Source: Pleurodeles waltl (taxonomy: Eukaryota > Chordata > Amphibia > Caudata > Salamandridae). Taken from it: a stretch of DNA of 64,000 nt. The position numbers and the translations under genes were made by a program. This document shows, piece after piece, positions 34,236-45,192 of this stretch. A model generated the notes under the pieces. That model worked only from the letters and a program-made list of their open reading frames with translations, was not told the origin of the DNA and ran no database searches. The DNA is taken from the NCBI RefSeq assembly GCF_031143425.1, contig NC_090439.1, forward strand, positions 352,340,027 through 352,404,026, in the 5' to 3' direction. Numbering within the stretch: position 1 is the stretch's first letter; each line of letters starts with the position of its first letter.

Positions 34236-37200
34236 TCAGCTTTCAGGACCTGTAGTTCGGCCCTGGACCATTTCGTAACATCCCTTTTCCAATCTGTAAG
34301 CGATGGGCAGACTGGGGGCCCTCCAGCCCCTCCAGATCAGCCTTTTATAGAGGGCCAGCGTTAGGTCTAGGAAACGCCCTCTTACTTTCCCATTGAACTC
34401 AGTCTGCCTGAGTCCCAGCAAGCACAAGTCCGGGGTGGGCCTTAACTCCGCTCCGAGTAGCCGGGATAAGGCAGCCAGTGCCTCCCTCCAGCCGATCTGG
34501 AGCACCGGGCACCCCCACACCATATGGTAAAAATCCACCTCGCCCCCCTGGCATCTTGGGCATGTCCTGGGGGTACCTCCGTATATTCGGAATAGTCGGT
34601 GCGGTGTGAGGTACGTTCTGTGTAGGTAATTATATTGGATGTAACGTAGTCTCATGTTACGTGAGACCACCTGGAGGTATGCTAGTACTTTGCTCCATTC
34701 CGATTCAGTTAATTCCCTCCCAATTTTGCCTTCCCATCGCTCCCTCAGGGATTGCAAAGGGTCCAATGCTGCGTGGGCCTGGGCCCGGTAGATTTTGGCT
34801 ATCAGGTGGGGTTCACACCCCGATGTCAGCAAAAGGTGCAGTACCCCGTGGACTGCAGGCTCTGCGTTTATCGTGCACCAGTGATCTTTCAGGGCGTGAA
34901 CCAGCCTCCCGAAGAGCAGGAACTGGCCCCGGGGAACACCCGCTTCCGTTATGGCAGAGAAATCCCTCAGTACCCCCGTTAAAGAGGCCGCTCACGGTCA
35001 CAATCCCTGCTCTAGTCCATGGGCCAAGTCCGAGGCCTCCCGGGCACAGTCCCCCAGCTCCCAGGACCAGTGCCGAAATCGGCAGGGCCGGAGAATAAGG
35101 GGGGCCCACTCCCACTCTTTTCATGCACCTCTCCCAACATGCCAATGCAACATTCGTCATAATGTTGCTACCAGGTAGGGTTATCTTCCTACCTATCATA
35201 CGTGCCACGATCCATGTTGCATCTATTGTCCCCAGAGGTGTGCACAAGTCCAGTGGTCCTCTGCCTGACATCTAGCCAGATACCCATTGTAGCTGGGATG
35301 CCAAGTAATAAGCCTCAAAGTCGGGGCGCCCAGTCCTCCCATTTGGGTCGGTCTGCAGAGGGTTGTGAGTGCGGTGCGTCTACGACCATCATCCCATATT
35401 AGTTCCCTTAGCAGCATGTTCAGGTCGCAGAACCATGATGGGGGGATCAGCAGTGGTAGGTTTGCGAAGTAATAGAGGAGTCGGGGAAGCATGATCATTT
35501 TGGACAGTGCCACTCTAGCCATTACTGTGAGTTTCAAAGAACGCCAGAATCCCACCAAGGACCTCAGTGATCGCAGTGCCCTGCCCAGATTACCTTCCCT
35601 GAGATCTCCCAGCTCGTGGAATATCTGGATACCTAGATATTTGAAAGTACGGGGGCCCAGTTCATGTCCATCGGGCATGACGTAGGACACACGCCATCAG
35701 GAGACAGAGGGAACACGTACGTTTTGCCGCGGTTTAGGCGGAGTCCGGAGACCTCGCCAAAGTTCTCTAAGACACTGAGGGCCCAGGGGAGGCTGCTGTT
35801 GCCATCTCTAAGGTATATTAGTATGTCGTCAGCGTACAGGGAGACAATGTGTTCAGTTGGTCCGTACATTACACCCCGTCCTACTCCCTCCTCCCGCAGT
35901 CGGCTCGCGAGAGGCTCAATCGCTAGGGCAAACAGAAGCGGGGAGAGGGGGCATCCCTGTCTAGTTCCACAAAACACTGGGTATGCTCTGGATATGATTT
36001 TACCCGTCTTCACTCTTGCTAGTGGGGACGAATATAGTAGGTCAACCCATCTCACCCAGGCCCATCCTCATCATCACCGACCTCAGGTAGTCCCACCTTA
36101 TTGAATCGAAAGCCTTTTCGAAGTCCACCGCCAACAGGAGCCCGGTCGGTGGAATCGATTCTCGGGGCATGTGCATGACAGAGAAAAGGCGCCTAAGGTT
36201 TAGGGAGGTGCGGCGGCCCGGAATGAAGCCGTTTTGATCAGCATGGATCAACGTGGGCATATGGGGGAGCAGGCGATCAGCCAAGATCTTGCTAAGAATC
36301 TTAAAGTCGCTGTTCAGCATTGACAGAGGGCGGAAATCTGTCACTGAGGCCTCACTATTGGTGGACTTAGGGAGTGGCACTACTAGTGCTTCGCACATCG
36401 TGTCTGGTAACTGACCGCACTGCAACGCCTCCGCATACATTTCCGTCAAGTTTGGGGTTAACAAGGATCTATATTTTTTGTAAAAGTCCATGGGAAGACC
36501 GTCCATTCCGGGGGTCCTCCCAGGAGCCAGATGCGCTATTGCGTCGTTGATCTCTTCTAAGGTCACTGCCCCACCCAGGCTGTCTCTGTCCTCTGGTCTC
36601 AGTTCCCGGATCGGGGTCTGTCGCAGATAATTGTTAAAGATCACTGGCTCCAGGCTGCTAGGTCTACCATACAGGCGCATGTAATAATCTCTGAATGCGT
36701 CGTTGATGGGGCCTGGGCTAAGTCTACGGTTTCCCTCTTTGTCTGTTACACTAGTGATGGGTTCACTGCTCCCGCCCGGGCTCACCAGCCATGCCAGAAG
36801 CCTGCCCGACCTCCCCTCCTCTGACTGCAGGGATGCCAGGTATTTCTGCATGCTGTGACATCTGAGCTTTTCCTTGGCTTGGGAGTGTTCTCTGCGGGCA
36901 CGGTTATATTCTTCCTCCTCGTGTGCTGCAAGGCCCAGGCTTAGCTCGCGCTTGTGTATGATCTTCTCTAACGCAGTGAGCTCCTTTTCCAGTGTTTTCC
37001 TCACCCCTACTGACTGCCCCAGGCAAAAAACCCTCGTCCCCACCTTAAGTGTCTCCCACTCCACTGCCCTGGAGGAGGTGGTTCCTCTATTGATCTCAAT
37101 GTGTTCTGATAGGTAGTCTCATAGTGCCTCTCTATACGCTTGATCCTCGAGCGCCGCAGGGGTAAGCCGCCATGACGGTATGGGGGGTCTATCCTGCAAT

Positions 37201-37964
37201 GTCCTCAATGTTAATAATAGCGGGTTGTGGTCTGAGATTGTTCGGACTAGGTATTCAGAACGTGTCATCCCATGGGCCAAACCCGTGGTGCAGACCACCC
37301 TGTCAATTCTGGTGTGGAGGTGGTGGAGGCCCGAGTAAAACGAGTAGTCCCTGTCGGTTGGGTGGTGAACCCGCCATATGTCCACTAACCCCCATGAGTC
37401 AAGCCATTTGACCAAGTTTTTTGCTATTTTAATTGATATTGCTCCCTGTAGCGGTAGGGTGGATCTATCCATGTTTATGTCTAGTACTGTGTTAAAATCC
37501 CCACCTATTAGTACCTCCCCTGTTTGCTGGCGGGTAAGATGTCGCAATAGGTTCGTCATGAATGAAACCTGGTCTTGGTTAGGGGCGTAGATGCAACTCA
37601 AGACTAATGGGGTCCCGTGTAGTTTACCTTCCAATATTACAAACCTGCCCTCCTTGTCTATGTTTGCGGTTTCAATTGTCAGGGGGACACCTGCTCTGAT
37701 CCATATCATTGCGCCCCTTGCGTAGGCTGAGTACTCCGTAGCGAACACTCGCCCTCTCCATCTTCGTCTGAGTTTCTCTCCCTCCCCTGGGGCTAGGTGG
37801 GTCTCTTGTAGCATTGCTATCTGCACCCCCCTTCTCTTTAGGAATGACAATATTCTGTGTCTTTTGGCATGGGTACCCATCCCCCTGACATTCCAGGTTA
37901 TGATATTGTAATCTGCCATCTTGTTCTTGGGATCTGACAATTGGAGGACCAGTGCGCCCGGCAT
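34236..37964 (-). pseudogene. L1 ORF2 (endonuclease-reverse transcriptase), broken
   Basis: Residues 1-281 (37964-37119) are an intact APE-type endonuclease frame: NIITWNVRGMG (Asn of the active site), LQETHL (Glu), IGGDFN (Asp, Asn) and RTISDHNPLLL (Asp, His). An in-frame TGA at ~37119, in place of an Arg CGA by context, interrupts the frame. RT follows at 37064-36042 with TPGMDGLPMDFY, FRPLSMLNSDFKILSKIL, HADQNGFIPGRR and LLAVDFEKAFDSIRWDYL. A frameshift near 36050 leads to GTRQGCPLSPLLFALAIEPLA and SLYADDILIYL (catalytic YADD, 36055-35633). Another near 35690 returns to the first frame. At least two more lie between 35230 and 34830. The C-terminal end (34832-34236) has CPRCQGGEVDFYHMVWGCP, the Cys-rich domain. 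ORF2 protein nicks and reverse transcribes at the target. Confidence 0.9.
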
Positions 37965-38382
37965 TTCAATCTACCCACTGTTGCGCTCGTTCCTACATTG
38001 TGATAACATTGAATTGCCCATGCTGTTGGATTAACTCGGAACTGTGAACCCCAACTCCCCCTCCCCGGGGCACCCTCAGCACTGCGGGTAGCCCAAAAAA
38101 ACGTGCAACGGTGCAACTTTACCAAACACATAGTTACAGTACTCGCCAGCCAAGCCAGGTAGGCGAGAGGTATAGTCAGGGGGGAGGCGGCCAGGTCCGG
38201 AGGGGCCAATCATTCGTTCAGTTCGTTATGACTTCAGGCCCAGTCACGCGGTCAGGTCAGCCAAGCTCATCAGCTGTTTGCGGAGTCACCTTTGGTGCCC
38301 GGGACGGGCTCCCCGAGCCCCCGGCGGATGATACTATAGTGCCATCGGAGTCCACCTCCGAGCCCTCCTGGGAGGACACTTC
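37965..38382 (-). other. L1 inter-ORF spacer
   Basis: About 420 bases between the ORF1 TGA (38383) and the first ORF2 Met used here (37964). This is longer than the ~60-bp spacer of human L1. ORF2 could start upstream, but the conserved endonuclease begins at MADYNIITWNVRG, 15 residues into the annotated frame. Confidence 0.6.
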
Positions 38383-39333
38383 TCAACCGACCCGGGCCGC
38401 CGCCTCCAGGGCCGCTCTTCTGCCTGTTTCCCTCTGCATTTTCGTCGGGGCCAGGCGCGGGCGACCCCCGGGCCTCTTCCGCCCAGTCGCCTGGTGGGCT
38501 CCACCAGCCCCAACCTCCGTCAGCGCTGGTCGTAGTGTTTGGGCCCCACGCCTCTCGAGCCAGTCCCAAGCCTCCTCCGGGGACTGGAAGAAAGAGGTCT
38601 TTCCATCCATGATCACTCTCAGCCTTGCAGGGTATAAGAGCGAGTATTGTATCCCTTCAGTTCGTAATGCTCTTTTGACCGCTAAGAATGAGGCTCGCCT
38701 GTTCTGGACCTCCAGCGTAAAGTCTGGGAATAGTGTTACTTCTCCGTTTGCTACCTTGAACGGGTCCGATTCTCTGGCTTTCTGTAGGAGAATATCCCTG
38801 TCCTTGTAATGCAGTAGTTTAGCAATTACGGCACGAGGGGGTCTGCCAGGAGCCAGCGGTCTTGATGGCACTTGGTGGGCGCGTTCCAACGTGTAGTAGG
38901 GAGTCAGGCATCCCGGCGCAACCGTCGTGCTCAGCCAATTTTCCAGGAATTCTACCATGTTCTCTCCTTCGGACCCCTCAGGAAGGCCCACCACTCGTAC
39001 GTTGTTCCTTCTATTCCTCCCCTCAGCATCTTCGGCGCGTTGTTCAAGTCTTGCTACTCTGTCAGCTAGTGAGGTTACTTCCGCCGCCAAGTCTTTCTGC
39101 CTTGGGGTGATGTCGGCCAGCGTAGTCTCCGTGTCTTTGACTCTGTCAGCCAGCTTGTGATGTTCGGCTCTCAGGAGACCCACCTCAATCGCGACTTGGT
39201 TGATTTCTCGTTGCAGTGTTGACTTTGTGTCCTCTATAGCCCCCAGTATTTTGTCTAGAGTGTCCTGAACTTTGTAGTGTGGCTGGCTCAACAGTTCTGC
39301 TGCTCCGTCCCCAGGGGGTGTTGGGGGGTCCAT
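38383..39333 (-). CDS. L1 ORF1 protein (RNA-binding chaperone)
   Basis: An uninterrupted 316-residue frame, close to the usual ~300-340 of L1 ORF1. The start (MDPPTPPGDG) has a strong ACCATGG context. Residues ~20-105 form a coiled coil with heptad-like hydrophobics (trimerisation). RRNNVRVVGLPEGSEGENMVEFLENWL (about 107-133) begins the RRM domain. RAVIAKLLHYKDRDILLQKAR and VTLFPDFTLEVQNRRASFLAVKRAL fit the C-terminal domain, which also binds RNA. The last ~60 residues are Gly/Ala/Arg-rich. The protein would coat L1 RNA in cytoplasmic RNP particles and act as a nucleic-acid chaperone. The open frame contrasts with the damaged ORF2 downstream. Confidence 0.9.
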   Translation of the reverse strand: MDPPTPPGDGAAELLSQPHYKVQDTLDKILGAIEDTKSTLQREINQVAIEVGLLRAEHHKLADRVKDTETTLADITPRQKDLAAEVTSLADRVARLEQRAEDAEGRNRRNNVRVVGLPEGSEGENMVEFLENWLSTTVAPGCLTPYYTLERAHQVPSRPLAPGRPPRAVIAKLLHYKDRDILLQKARESDPFKVANGEVTLFPDFTLEVQNRRASFLAVKRALRTEGIQYSLLYPARLRVIMDGKTSFFQSPEEAWDWLERRGAQTLRPALTEVGAGGAHQATGRKRPGGRPRLAPTKMQRETGRRAALEAAARVG

Positions 39334-40356
39334 GGTTCTGCTCTAATGCCGGACTTTAGAGTGCATCGGTCCGAGCCAGAAGGTTTGACCCAGGGAAGGG
39401 GCCGGGCGCCAACCAGGGCACTGTTGTAGGAGTCGCCGCCGGGAATCACCCCACGTTTTAGGCTCCGCAGCCTTGGTGCTGTTCGTGGTCTTCACTGGGC
39501 GAGCCCTGGGCGCAGGGCCGGTCGTGATCTGATTCAGAGGGGGGGGGGGATTCCGGCGCGGCTATTTGTGAATGTTCGCCGCCGCGGGCAGCATCAACCC
39601 AGGCGCGCGGCGCCGTCAGGGCGAAGCCGAACCCCGCTCAGTGTACCCACTTTTCTGCCAATAGCACCAGCGTGCTCGTGGGTATGCTCGCTCGCCTGCG
39701 TAATACGTGCGGACAATGGCTGTTGGTGTACCAGGATATCGCGGGGGCCCCCAAATGGTGGTACAATGTTGACTGCGCCTCCTCAAAGGGGGAGGTAGGG
39801 GGTGTCACTCACCCTACCAGCCATCCTCATGCTGGTTGCTGCCAGGGAGGGCCTTCTGCCGCGCACTGCTGCTGCTCGGAGTATCCATGTGGGACATATG
39901 CTTGTGCTCGCGGGGCGGCCCCATTGGGAACAGGGCCACACCCGTTTACCCAGTTTTGGGCGAGGCGCCCCTTCAGGGGGGGCACCAGCAGCTCCAGCGG
40001 TGTCCCCACAGCATTGCCGGGTCCCGCCTCCAAAATCCGGAGCTCGGGCGATTTCGCCGTCTCTTGCCGGCAGCTCCCCCCGCGCACACCGCGGCCCGCC
40101 GCTCACGCGAGGCCGCAGCTTTGGAGGGGATGAAAGGCCGCAGGTCTCCTCGCCGTCCGGGCAGCTCCACGCGGGCCGCAACGCTCACCGGGCCCGACCC
40201 GGGGGTCCCGCCGCTCCGCCCACTTTCCGGCAGCTCGGCCGGATGATTTAGCGCACAGGCGGCTTGTGCTGGCGCGCTGGGCCGAAGTTCTCAAGCTGGC
40301 CCCTCTGGAGCCGAGCTCTTAAGCAGCCGCCATTGTCGGGGTCCTGGCCACGCCCC
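39334..40356 (-). promoter_or_regulatory. L1 5' UTR / internal promoter region
   Basis: About 1 kb of GC- and CpG-rich DNA between the element's 5' end and the ORF1 start. In L1 elements this region holds the internal RNA polymerase II promoter. The sense strand starts GGGGCGTGGCCAGGACCCC. Overlapping long frames on both strands (39568-40294) follow from high GC content and have no domain motif. A G-run at 39539-39549 is notable. Specific factor sites are not assigned. Confidence 0.75.
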
Positions 40357-40372
40357 AAAAAGTAAACAACTT
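40357..40372. repeat. Target-site duplication of L1, right copy
   Basis: Exact 16-bp match to 33383-33398, adjoining the L1 5' end at 40356. Confidence 0.93.
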
Positions 40373-40392
40373 AAAGTTGATTTACAGACATA

Positions 40393-40995
40393 GGGGGTCA
40401 TTCTGACCCCGGCGGTCTCAGACCGCCGGGGCCAGGGTCGGCGGGAGCACCGCCGACAGACCGGCGGTGCCCCGCAGGGCATTCTGACCGCGGCGCTTTG
40501 GCCGCGGTCAGTGCAGGAAAACCGGCGGTCTCCCGCCGGTTTTCCGCTGCCCGTCAGAATCCTCCAAGGCGGCGCAGCATGCTGCGCCGCCTTGGGGATT
40601 CTGACACCCCCTACCGCCATCCTGTTCCTGGCGGTTCGCCCGCCAGGAACAGGATGGCGGTAGGGGGTGTCGCGGGGCCCCTGCAGTGCCCATGCCAATG
40701 GCATGGGCACTGCAGGGGCCCCCGTAAGAGGGCCCCGCTTGTATTTCACTGTCTGCATAGCAGACAGTGAAATACGCGACGGGTGCAGTAGCACCCGTCG
40801 CACCTTCCCACTCCGCCGGCTTCATGGTGGGAAGGTCGTTTTCCCCTGGGCTGGCGGGCGGCCTTTTGAAGGCCGCCCGCCAGCCCAGGGGAAAACTCAA
40901 AATACCCGCTGCGGTCTTCCGACCGCGGTACGGTATTTTGGCGGCTCCCGCCGGGCGCGCGGTGACCGCGCCCGGCGGGAGTCAGAATGACCCCC
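40393..40995. mobile_element. Harbinger-like hairpin MITE, copy 2 (opposite orientation)
   Basis: 603 bp with GGGGGTCATTCTGACYCC termini and a 3-bp direct repeat, ATA, at 40390-40392 and 40996-40998. The internal hairpin modules are the same as those at 434-1023 but in reverse order: a gagcaccgcc stem, a ccgcggtcag stem, an aaaaccggcgg stem, a gcgcagcatgctgcgc core, a ccgccatcctgttcc stem, ggggcccctgcag, a gtctgcatagcagac stem, gcgacgggtgcagtagcacc and ggctggcgggcggcc. Nearly the whole element can fold. No coding capacity; the open frames across it are by-products of palindromic GC-rich DNA. Confidence 0.85.
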
Positions 40996-41168
40996 ATAAT
41001 ATGGACTTAAACATCTTTGAGGTGTTATTCAGTTGATGATGTTGACAGAAAAGAAAAACGAAGATATAGGATATGGCAATTAAGACAACTGGAATTAAAA
41101 TATATGATGAACATTAGCACAGTTTTCTCCTTTGGTGTCAATGGAGATGAGGGCCTCTAGAAACACTA

Positions 41169-41202
41169 GGTGGTCATTATGAACATGGCAGTAAACACCG
41201 CA
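41169..41202 (+). repeat. Left terminal inverted repeat of Harbinger element
   Basis: Pairs with 45193-45226 with a few mismatches over ~30 bases (CATTATGAAC(A/T)TGGC(A/G)GTAAACAC). This is the end bound and cut by the transposase. Confidence 0.8.
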
Positions 41203-41448
41203 CCGCGGGCGGTGGCAGTAACTACTGCCAACAGGGTGGCGGTCCAGACCACCAAATAATGAAGCATATGAAAAAACAAGTAGCGGTCCATCCACACACC
41301 GCCATCTTTGTAGTCCTGACGAGGACGGAGGAGACCGGCAACAGACCGGCGGAAAGGACCTACCTGCCCACCAAATAATGAAACACCAAACCACCAGCAG
41401 TTCTGGGACAGCAACCACCACCAAGCAAAGTGTGGGGGAAACCAACAA

Positions 41449-41580
41449 TATAAAAGGAAACACTCACTGGAAGCACACAGAAAACGCCGACGCAGACATG
41501 GAGCAAGAGTTGGAAATAATGCCAATGCTGCTCCTTGCCATATTCCTCTGGGACCGTGGCCGACGACGAAGATGACGACG
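41449..41580 (+). pseudogene. Probable Harbinger transposase promoter and first exon remnant
   Basis: A TATAAAA box (41449-41455) lies 43 bases before an ATG (41498). The frame encodes a short acidic, then Leu-rich, then Arg-rich peptide ending GRRRR, followed by a TGA at 41573 and a consensus splice donor, GTAAGT, at 41581. Harbinger transposases of vertebrates typically open with a Leu-rich then Arg-rich N-terminus before the helix-turn-helix and DDE domain. No downstream transposase exon is found before the minus-strand Myb-like gene, so the rest is deleted. The TGA probably replaces an Arg CGA. Confidence 0.45.
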
Positions 41581-41592
41581 GTAAGTACCGCT

Positions 41593-42746
41593 GCCTAGTA
41601 CACATGGGAAGGAAGGGCACAGTTACACAGCCACCCCACCCACCCTGCAACGCACTCCTAACACCACCCACCATCTCAAGCCAAACATACTATAACCCAA
41701 TGTACTTACCAGACACAAGCCAACAAAGACCTGCACCAAAGTACACACATGTGCACACCACACCCCCACAGTGTAACGCTGAACAACGTCACTACATTGT
41801 GCCAACAGCACTACTGGGCACTCAAATATATTGCAAAGTAAGAACCGTAATGTCCAAATAAGGCCATTGGCCAGTCCATTCGTAAATCCAAGAAGGGCCA
41901 GTATAGGCCGAACTTAACACCCACATGTGCAAAGGGTACTTTACTCGAAAGGGGCATCAATGGGACAGCCAGGCACCTCAGGGAACAGGTGTAGGGGGTG
42001 GCAGGGGTGGGTACTTATGTCTGGAAGGGGGTGCTTGGGCTTAGGTTTGGGAAGTGGAGGGGGTTTGGGCTTGCTCTTGGAAGGAGGGGGAGTGGGCTTG
42101 GACCGGGGGGTGGCATAGGGACGTGGGGCAACACGGGCCTCTTCCTCTCTGGAGAAGGGGCTCGCGAATGGGAAGGGCGGACTGGGGCAGACTTGGACGA
42201 GGAAGGAGTGGACTGGGCAAGGACATGGGCACATTTAGGGACAAGACAGGATGGGCCAGTGGGTTCAAACCGGTCAGCACGGGATAGGAAAAGCTTCTTA
42301 GGTGCAGTTGGAGTGGATTTGGAGTCTGGGAGTGGAGGTTAATGGAGTGCTCGTATCAGGGGTAGGTGTGCCAGACGTGGATGCAGGTGCCTGTAAAGGG
42401 TGCTTATGTGTGGTGGATGTGTGGTGTGTGGATGTGTGTGAATGTTTTAGTGTTTTGGGAGGAGGGGGGTGCACACAGTGGGAGAAGACAGGCTGGGTGT
42501 CTGCAGGTCTGGTGAGTGTGCTGCAAGGGTCTGTGAAATGTAGTCGTAGTGAGTGCAGGTGTGGTGTCTGTGGTGCATGTCTGGATGTCAGATGTTGTTG
42601 TGACTGCATGAATGGGGGCAGCAACAGTGACTGAGGGTGTAGTGTGTGTGGGTGTGCATGGTGAGGTGACAGACAGGGTGGAGGGGAGGTCGACACACTG
42701 GGGAAGTGGATGTTGTTGTGTGTGCTTTTGTATGTTGGGTGTGTGC
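41593..42746 (-). other. Low-complexity Harbinger interior, likely decayed 3' end of the Myb-like gene
   Basis: Minus-strand translations are Pro/Lys-rich (41941-42234: PTPPPSKSKPKPPPLPKPKP) and Thr/His/Pro-rich (42298-42907). The plus strand is TG-rich. Myb-like Harbinger proteins often end in a low-complexity basic or Pro-rich tail, so this probably continues exon 3 of the gene at 42747-44630 after frameshifts. No DDE motif in any frame. Confidence 0.4.
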
Positions 42747-44630
42747 CTACCTGTGGTGGGAAGTTTGGTGCTTGTGTTTTTCAGTGTGCTTCTTGTGTGT
42801 TGCTCTTTGTTCATGGCTGTCCGTATGTGTGCCTGGGATGGGTGAAGGGAGTGGGGTGCTTGACGGGGTAGAGGTGGTGGGAGGGGGGAAGGATAGACCA
42901 GGGACACTGGCTGCCTTTAAAGAGGAGCCCAGAGCCTGAAAAGATCTCTGTAGGCCAGACATGGCACCCGGAATGCACTCCAGGTATGCACTGCATTGCT
43001 GCATCTGGGATGCTAGCCCCTGGATGGCATTCACGATGGTTGTCTGCCCTACAGAGATGGTCCTCAGGAGGTCAATAGCCTCCTCCGTGAGGGCAGGAGG
43101 GCTGACTGGGGCAGGGATGATGTGCCTGGTGCGAAGGAGACGCCCACCCTCCTCGGTGAGCAGGCACATGCAACTCGGTGTGGAGCAACTGGGAGGTCGG
43201 TGATGGTATGGGGTGGCAGAAGATGTCAAAGAATGGGTGGGCCCAGTAGGGTCCGCCACCACCAGGGAGCTGCCATTGGAGGAGGTATCGGAGTAACTAC
43301 CTCCAGTGGTAGTTGCCTCACCCGTGGTACTCCCCTCACCCTTCAACCCACTGGTCCCATTGGTGTCGCTCAGCTCGGCCTCCTTGGAACCGTGGGCTGC
43401 TGCATCCCCACTCACCGGTGCCTCAGCTCCCTCTCCAGATGATGCTGATGTACACAGGGACACAAGAGCACAGGGGTGGGGAACAAAACAAGACAGAAGT
43501 ATGTCAATTCCTGGAAATATGTACATTTTGGCTCACACACACTCCCATCCAGGTCACGCAGGTACACTTACATACATAGTGACTGTGCCCCTGACTAGTG
43601 GTCATGACTCCAGAATACACCACATAACCCTCATGAAATACGAACCTGATATTCAGTGTGGAGTACACCCATGACAGACCATGCCCAGCCAATGCACTTA
43701 CAATTCCATAAGGCCACAATGAATACCAGATGACAGAAAGGGAACCCCTCATAGGCCTATAGAGACTTCCCAAACTAACCCTTATGCCATCCCAAGGACT
43801 TGGAGGGGACAGGACTGCAGGAACACACTTCTCCAAGTGCCTGGCACTACAATGCATACATACTACAGCACCAACATACATCCATCAAAGCGGTATCACA
43901 ACAGTGTTAGTACTCACCCCCCCCTTGTGTTCCAGATCCAGATAGGCCACTGGCAGAATGCGGGCCATTAGGGGTGTCAGGGTCCAACGGTCACCCCTTC
44001 GTCGTTGGGAGGCCTTCCCCAGTTGGGCCTCTCCGGTCTTCCTGGCCCAGCGCCTGAGGTCCTCCCACCGCTTCCTGCAGCGGGTGCTTCACCAGTTGTA
44101 GACCCCCAGGGTCCACACCTCCTTAGCAATGGCTTGCCACAGGCCTTTTTTTTTAAGGCCGCTGACCTCCATGGGACACACAGAGCAAAGAAAGAGACGT
44201 CAGTATGTGTGCACCGAATAAAAATGCCATGTTCCATATGGAACGGCCATTGTTGACAGGCATGTTTTCAACTCACAGGCAGAACGTGCCAGACAATCTA
44301 TGGCTGGGCAGTCACACATTGGACACACATGCATACATGCATACGCCACAATCACACACATCTAAGCATGACAGATGGCAACTCACCTGCTCCTCTGGTC
44401 ACCCATACAACTTTGCCTGCAGGGGTAGGACCCCATCCACCAGCTCCTCCCCGGTGAAGGCCAGGGCCCACGTTGACTTTGTTGACAATCGTCTGCCATG
44501 GCTCCATCTTCCTGGCCACGGATGTCTGCTGCACCTGTGCCCCAAATATTTGCGGCTCAACCCTGAGTATTTCATCCACTGTGGTCCTTAGCTCTCTGTC
44601 TGTGAAGCGGGGATGCTCAGGGGGTGCCAA
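42747..44630 (-). pseudogene. Harbinger Myb/SANT-like DNA-binding protein gene, spliced, decayed
   Basis: Exon 1 (to 44387) reads PRFTDRELRTTVDEILRVEPQ, then QQTSVARKMEPWQTIVNKVN, a Myb/SANT-like trihelix domain as in Harbinger partner proteins (NAIF1/MSANTD-type). It ends at a GTGAGT donor (44386-44381). Exon 2 (44166-43918) follows an AG acceptor, supplies the recognition helix region (WEDLRRWARK-like, after an A-run that may shift frame) and ends at another GTGAGT (43917-43912). Exon 3 starts at 43444 and reads open to 42747, with Ser/Thr-rich sequence, then LTEEAIDLLRTISVGQTTIV and IQGLASQMQQC, a C-terminal helix for partner binding. This protein normally carries the transposase to the nucleus and to the terminal repeats. 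No ATG is seen before PRFTDREL; a TTG sits at 44628-44630. Confidence 0.7.
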
Positions 44631-45192
44631 GGTGTGTGTTGTGGGTGGTGTGTTGTGGGTGTATTGGTGAGGGTGCTGTTGTGTGGTTGTGTGTGTGGCT
44701 TGTGATGGTGTTTGGGGTATGTATGTGTTTTGGTGGTGTATTTGTGTGTGTGACTTGTGTGATGTTGGGTTCAGTGTATTTGTGTTGTGTTGTCATTCTC
44801 AGTCGTGCTATAGGCGATGCAAAGGATTGTGGGGTGTGTATGTGAGTGTTTTATACTGTTGTGGATGTGTGTCAGGTGTGTGGGTTTCAAAGTTACCAAT
44901 GTGTGCATTTGTTGTTGGTGGGTTCTATTGCTGGCCATGGCGGTGCATACCGCCAATAGTCGTTTGGCATTCACTATACGCCACGCTGATTTGTGCATCA
45001 TTATTTAGTGGGCAGAGGATTTGTCTGCATGGCGGTGGTGGGGTGGGGTGTACAGCCTTTCCGCCGTCGTAGGCCCTGGCGGTGGGTGGAGGTTGCAGGA
45101 TTTTTTGGAGGTTTGACTTTTTGGCATCATTATTCAGCGGTGTGCAGTCTTCCGCCACTGGCGGTCTTCTGGTCGCCGTCGCCACGGCGGTC
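44631..45192. other. Harbinger right subterminal region
   Basis: TG-rich (44630-44930), then CG-containing DNA with short inverted repeats of 'ggcggt/accgcc' (44935-45192), as is common near Harbinger ends. It lies upstream of the minus-strand Myb-like gene and may hold its promoter. Plus-strand frames here (44624-45072) are low-complexity Val/Cys/Gly and not genes. Confidence 0.5.

Larger units (their letters stand above)
33399..40356 (-). mobile_element. Full-length L1 LINE
   Basis: A 6,958-bp element on the minus strand with all parts: GC-rich 5' UTR (40356-39334), open ORF1 (39333-38383), ~420-bp inter-ORF spacer, ORF2 (37964-34236; endonuclease, RT, Cys-rich end), 3' UTR and an A-tail seen on the plus strand as a T-run at 33397-33411. 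Exact 16-bp duplications (33383-33398 and 40357-40372) flank it. The 5' end starts GGGGCGTGGCC on the minus strand. The length and matching duplications show an insertion that was not truncated. ORF2 is broken by one stop and several frameshifts, so this copy is not autonomous now. Confidence 0.93.

Noticed and set aside
34002..35402. Plus-strand frames of 65-145 codons
   Set aside because: They are antisense shadows of L1 ORF2 on the minus strand.
39568..40294. Several overlapping frames of 80-150 codons on both strands
   Set aside because: They lie in the GC-rich 5' UTR of the L1, lack any domain motif, and are low in A/T stop codons only because of composition.
40291..41036. Frames of up to 170 codons over the hairpin MITE
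   Set aside because: Palindromic GC-rich DNA gives similar frames on both strands. The element has terminal repeats and no coding signature.
42302..42939. Plus-strand frames rich in Val, Cys and Gly
   Set aside because: They are antisense to the Myb-like gene tail and come from TG-rich low-complexity DNA.
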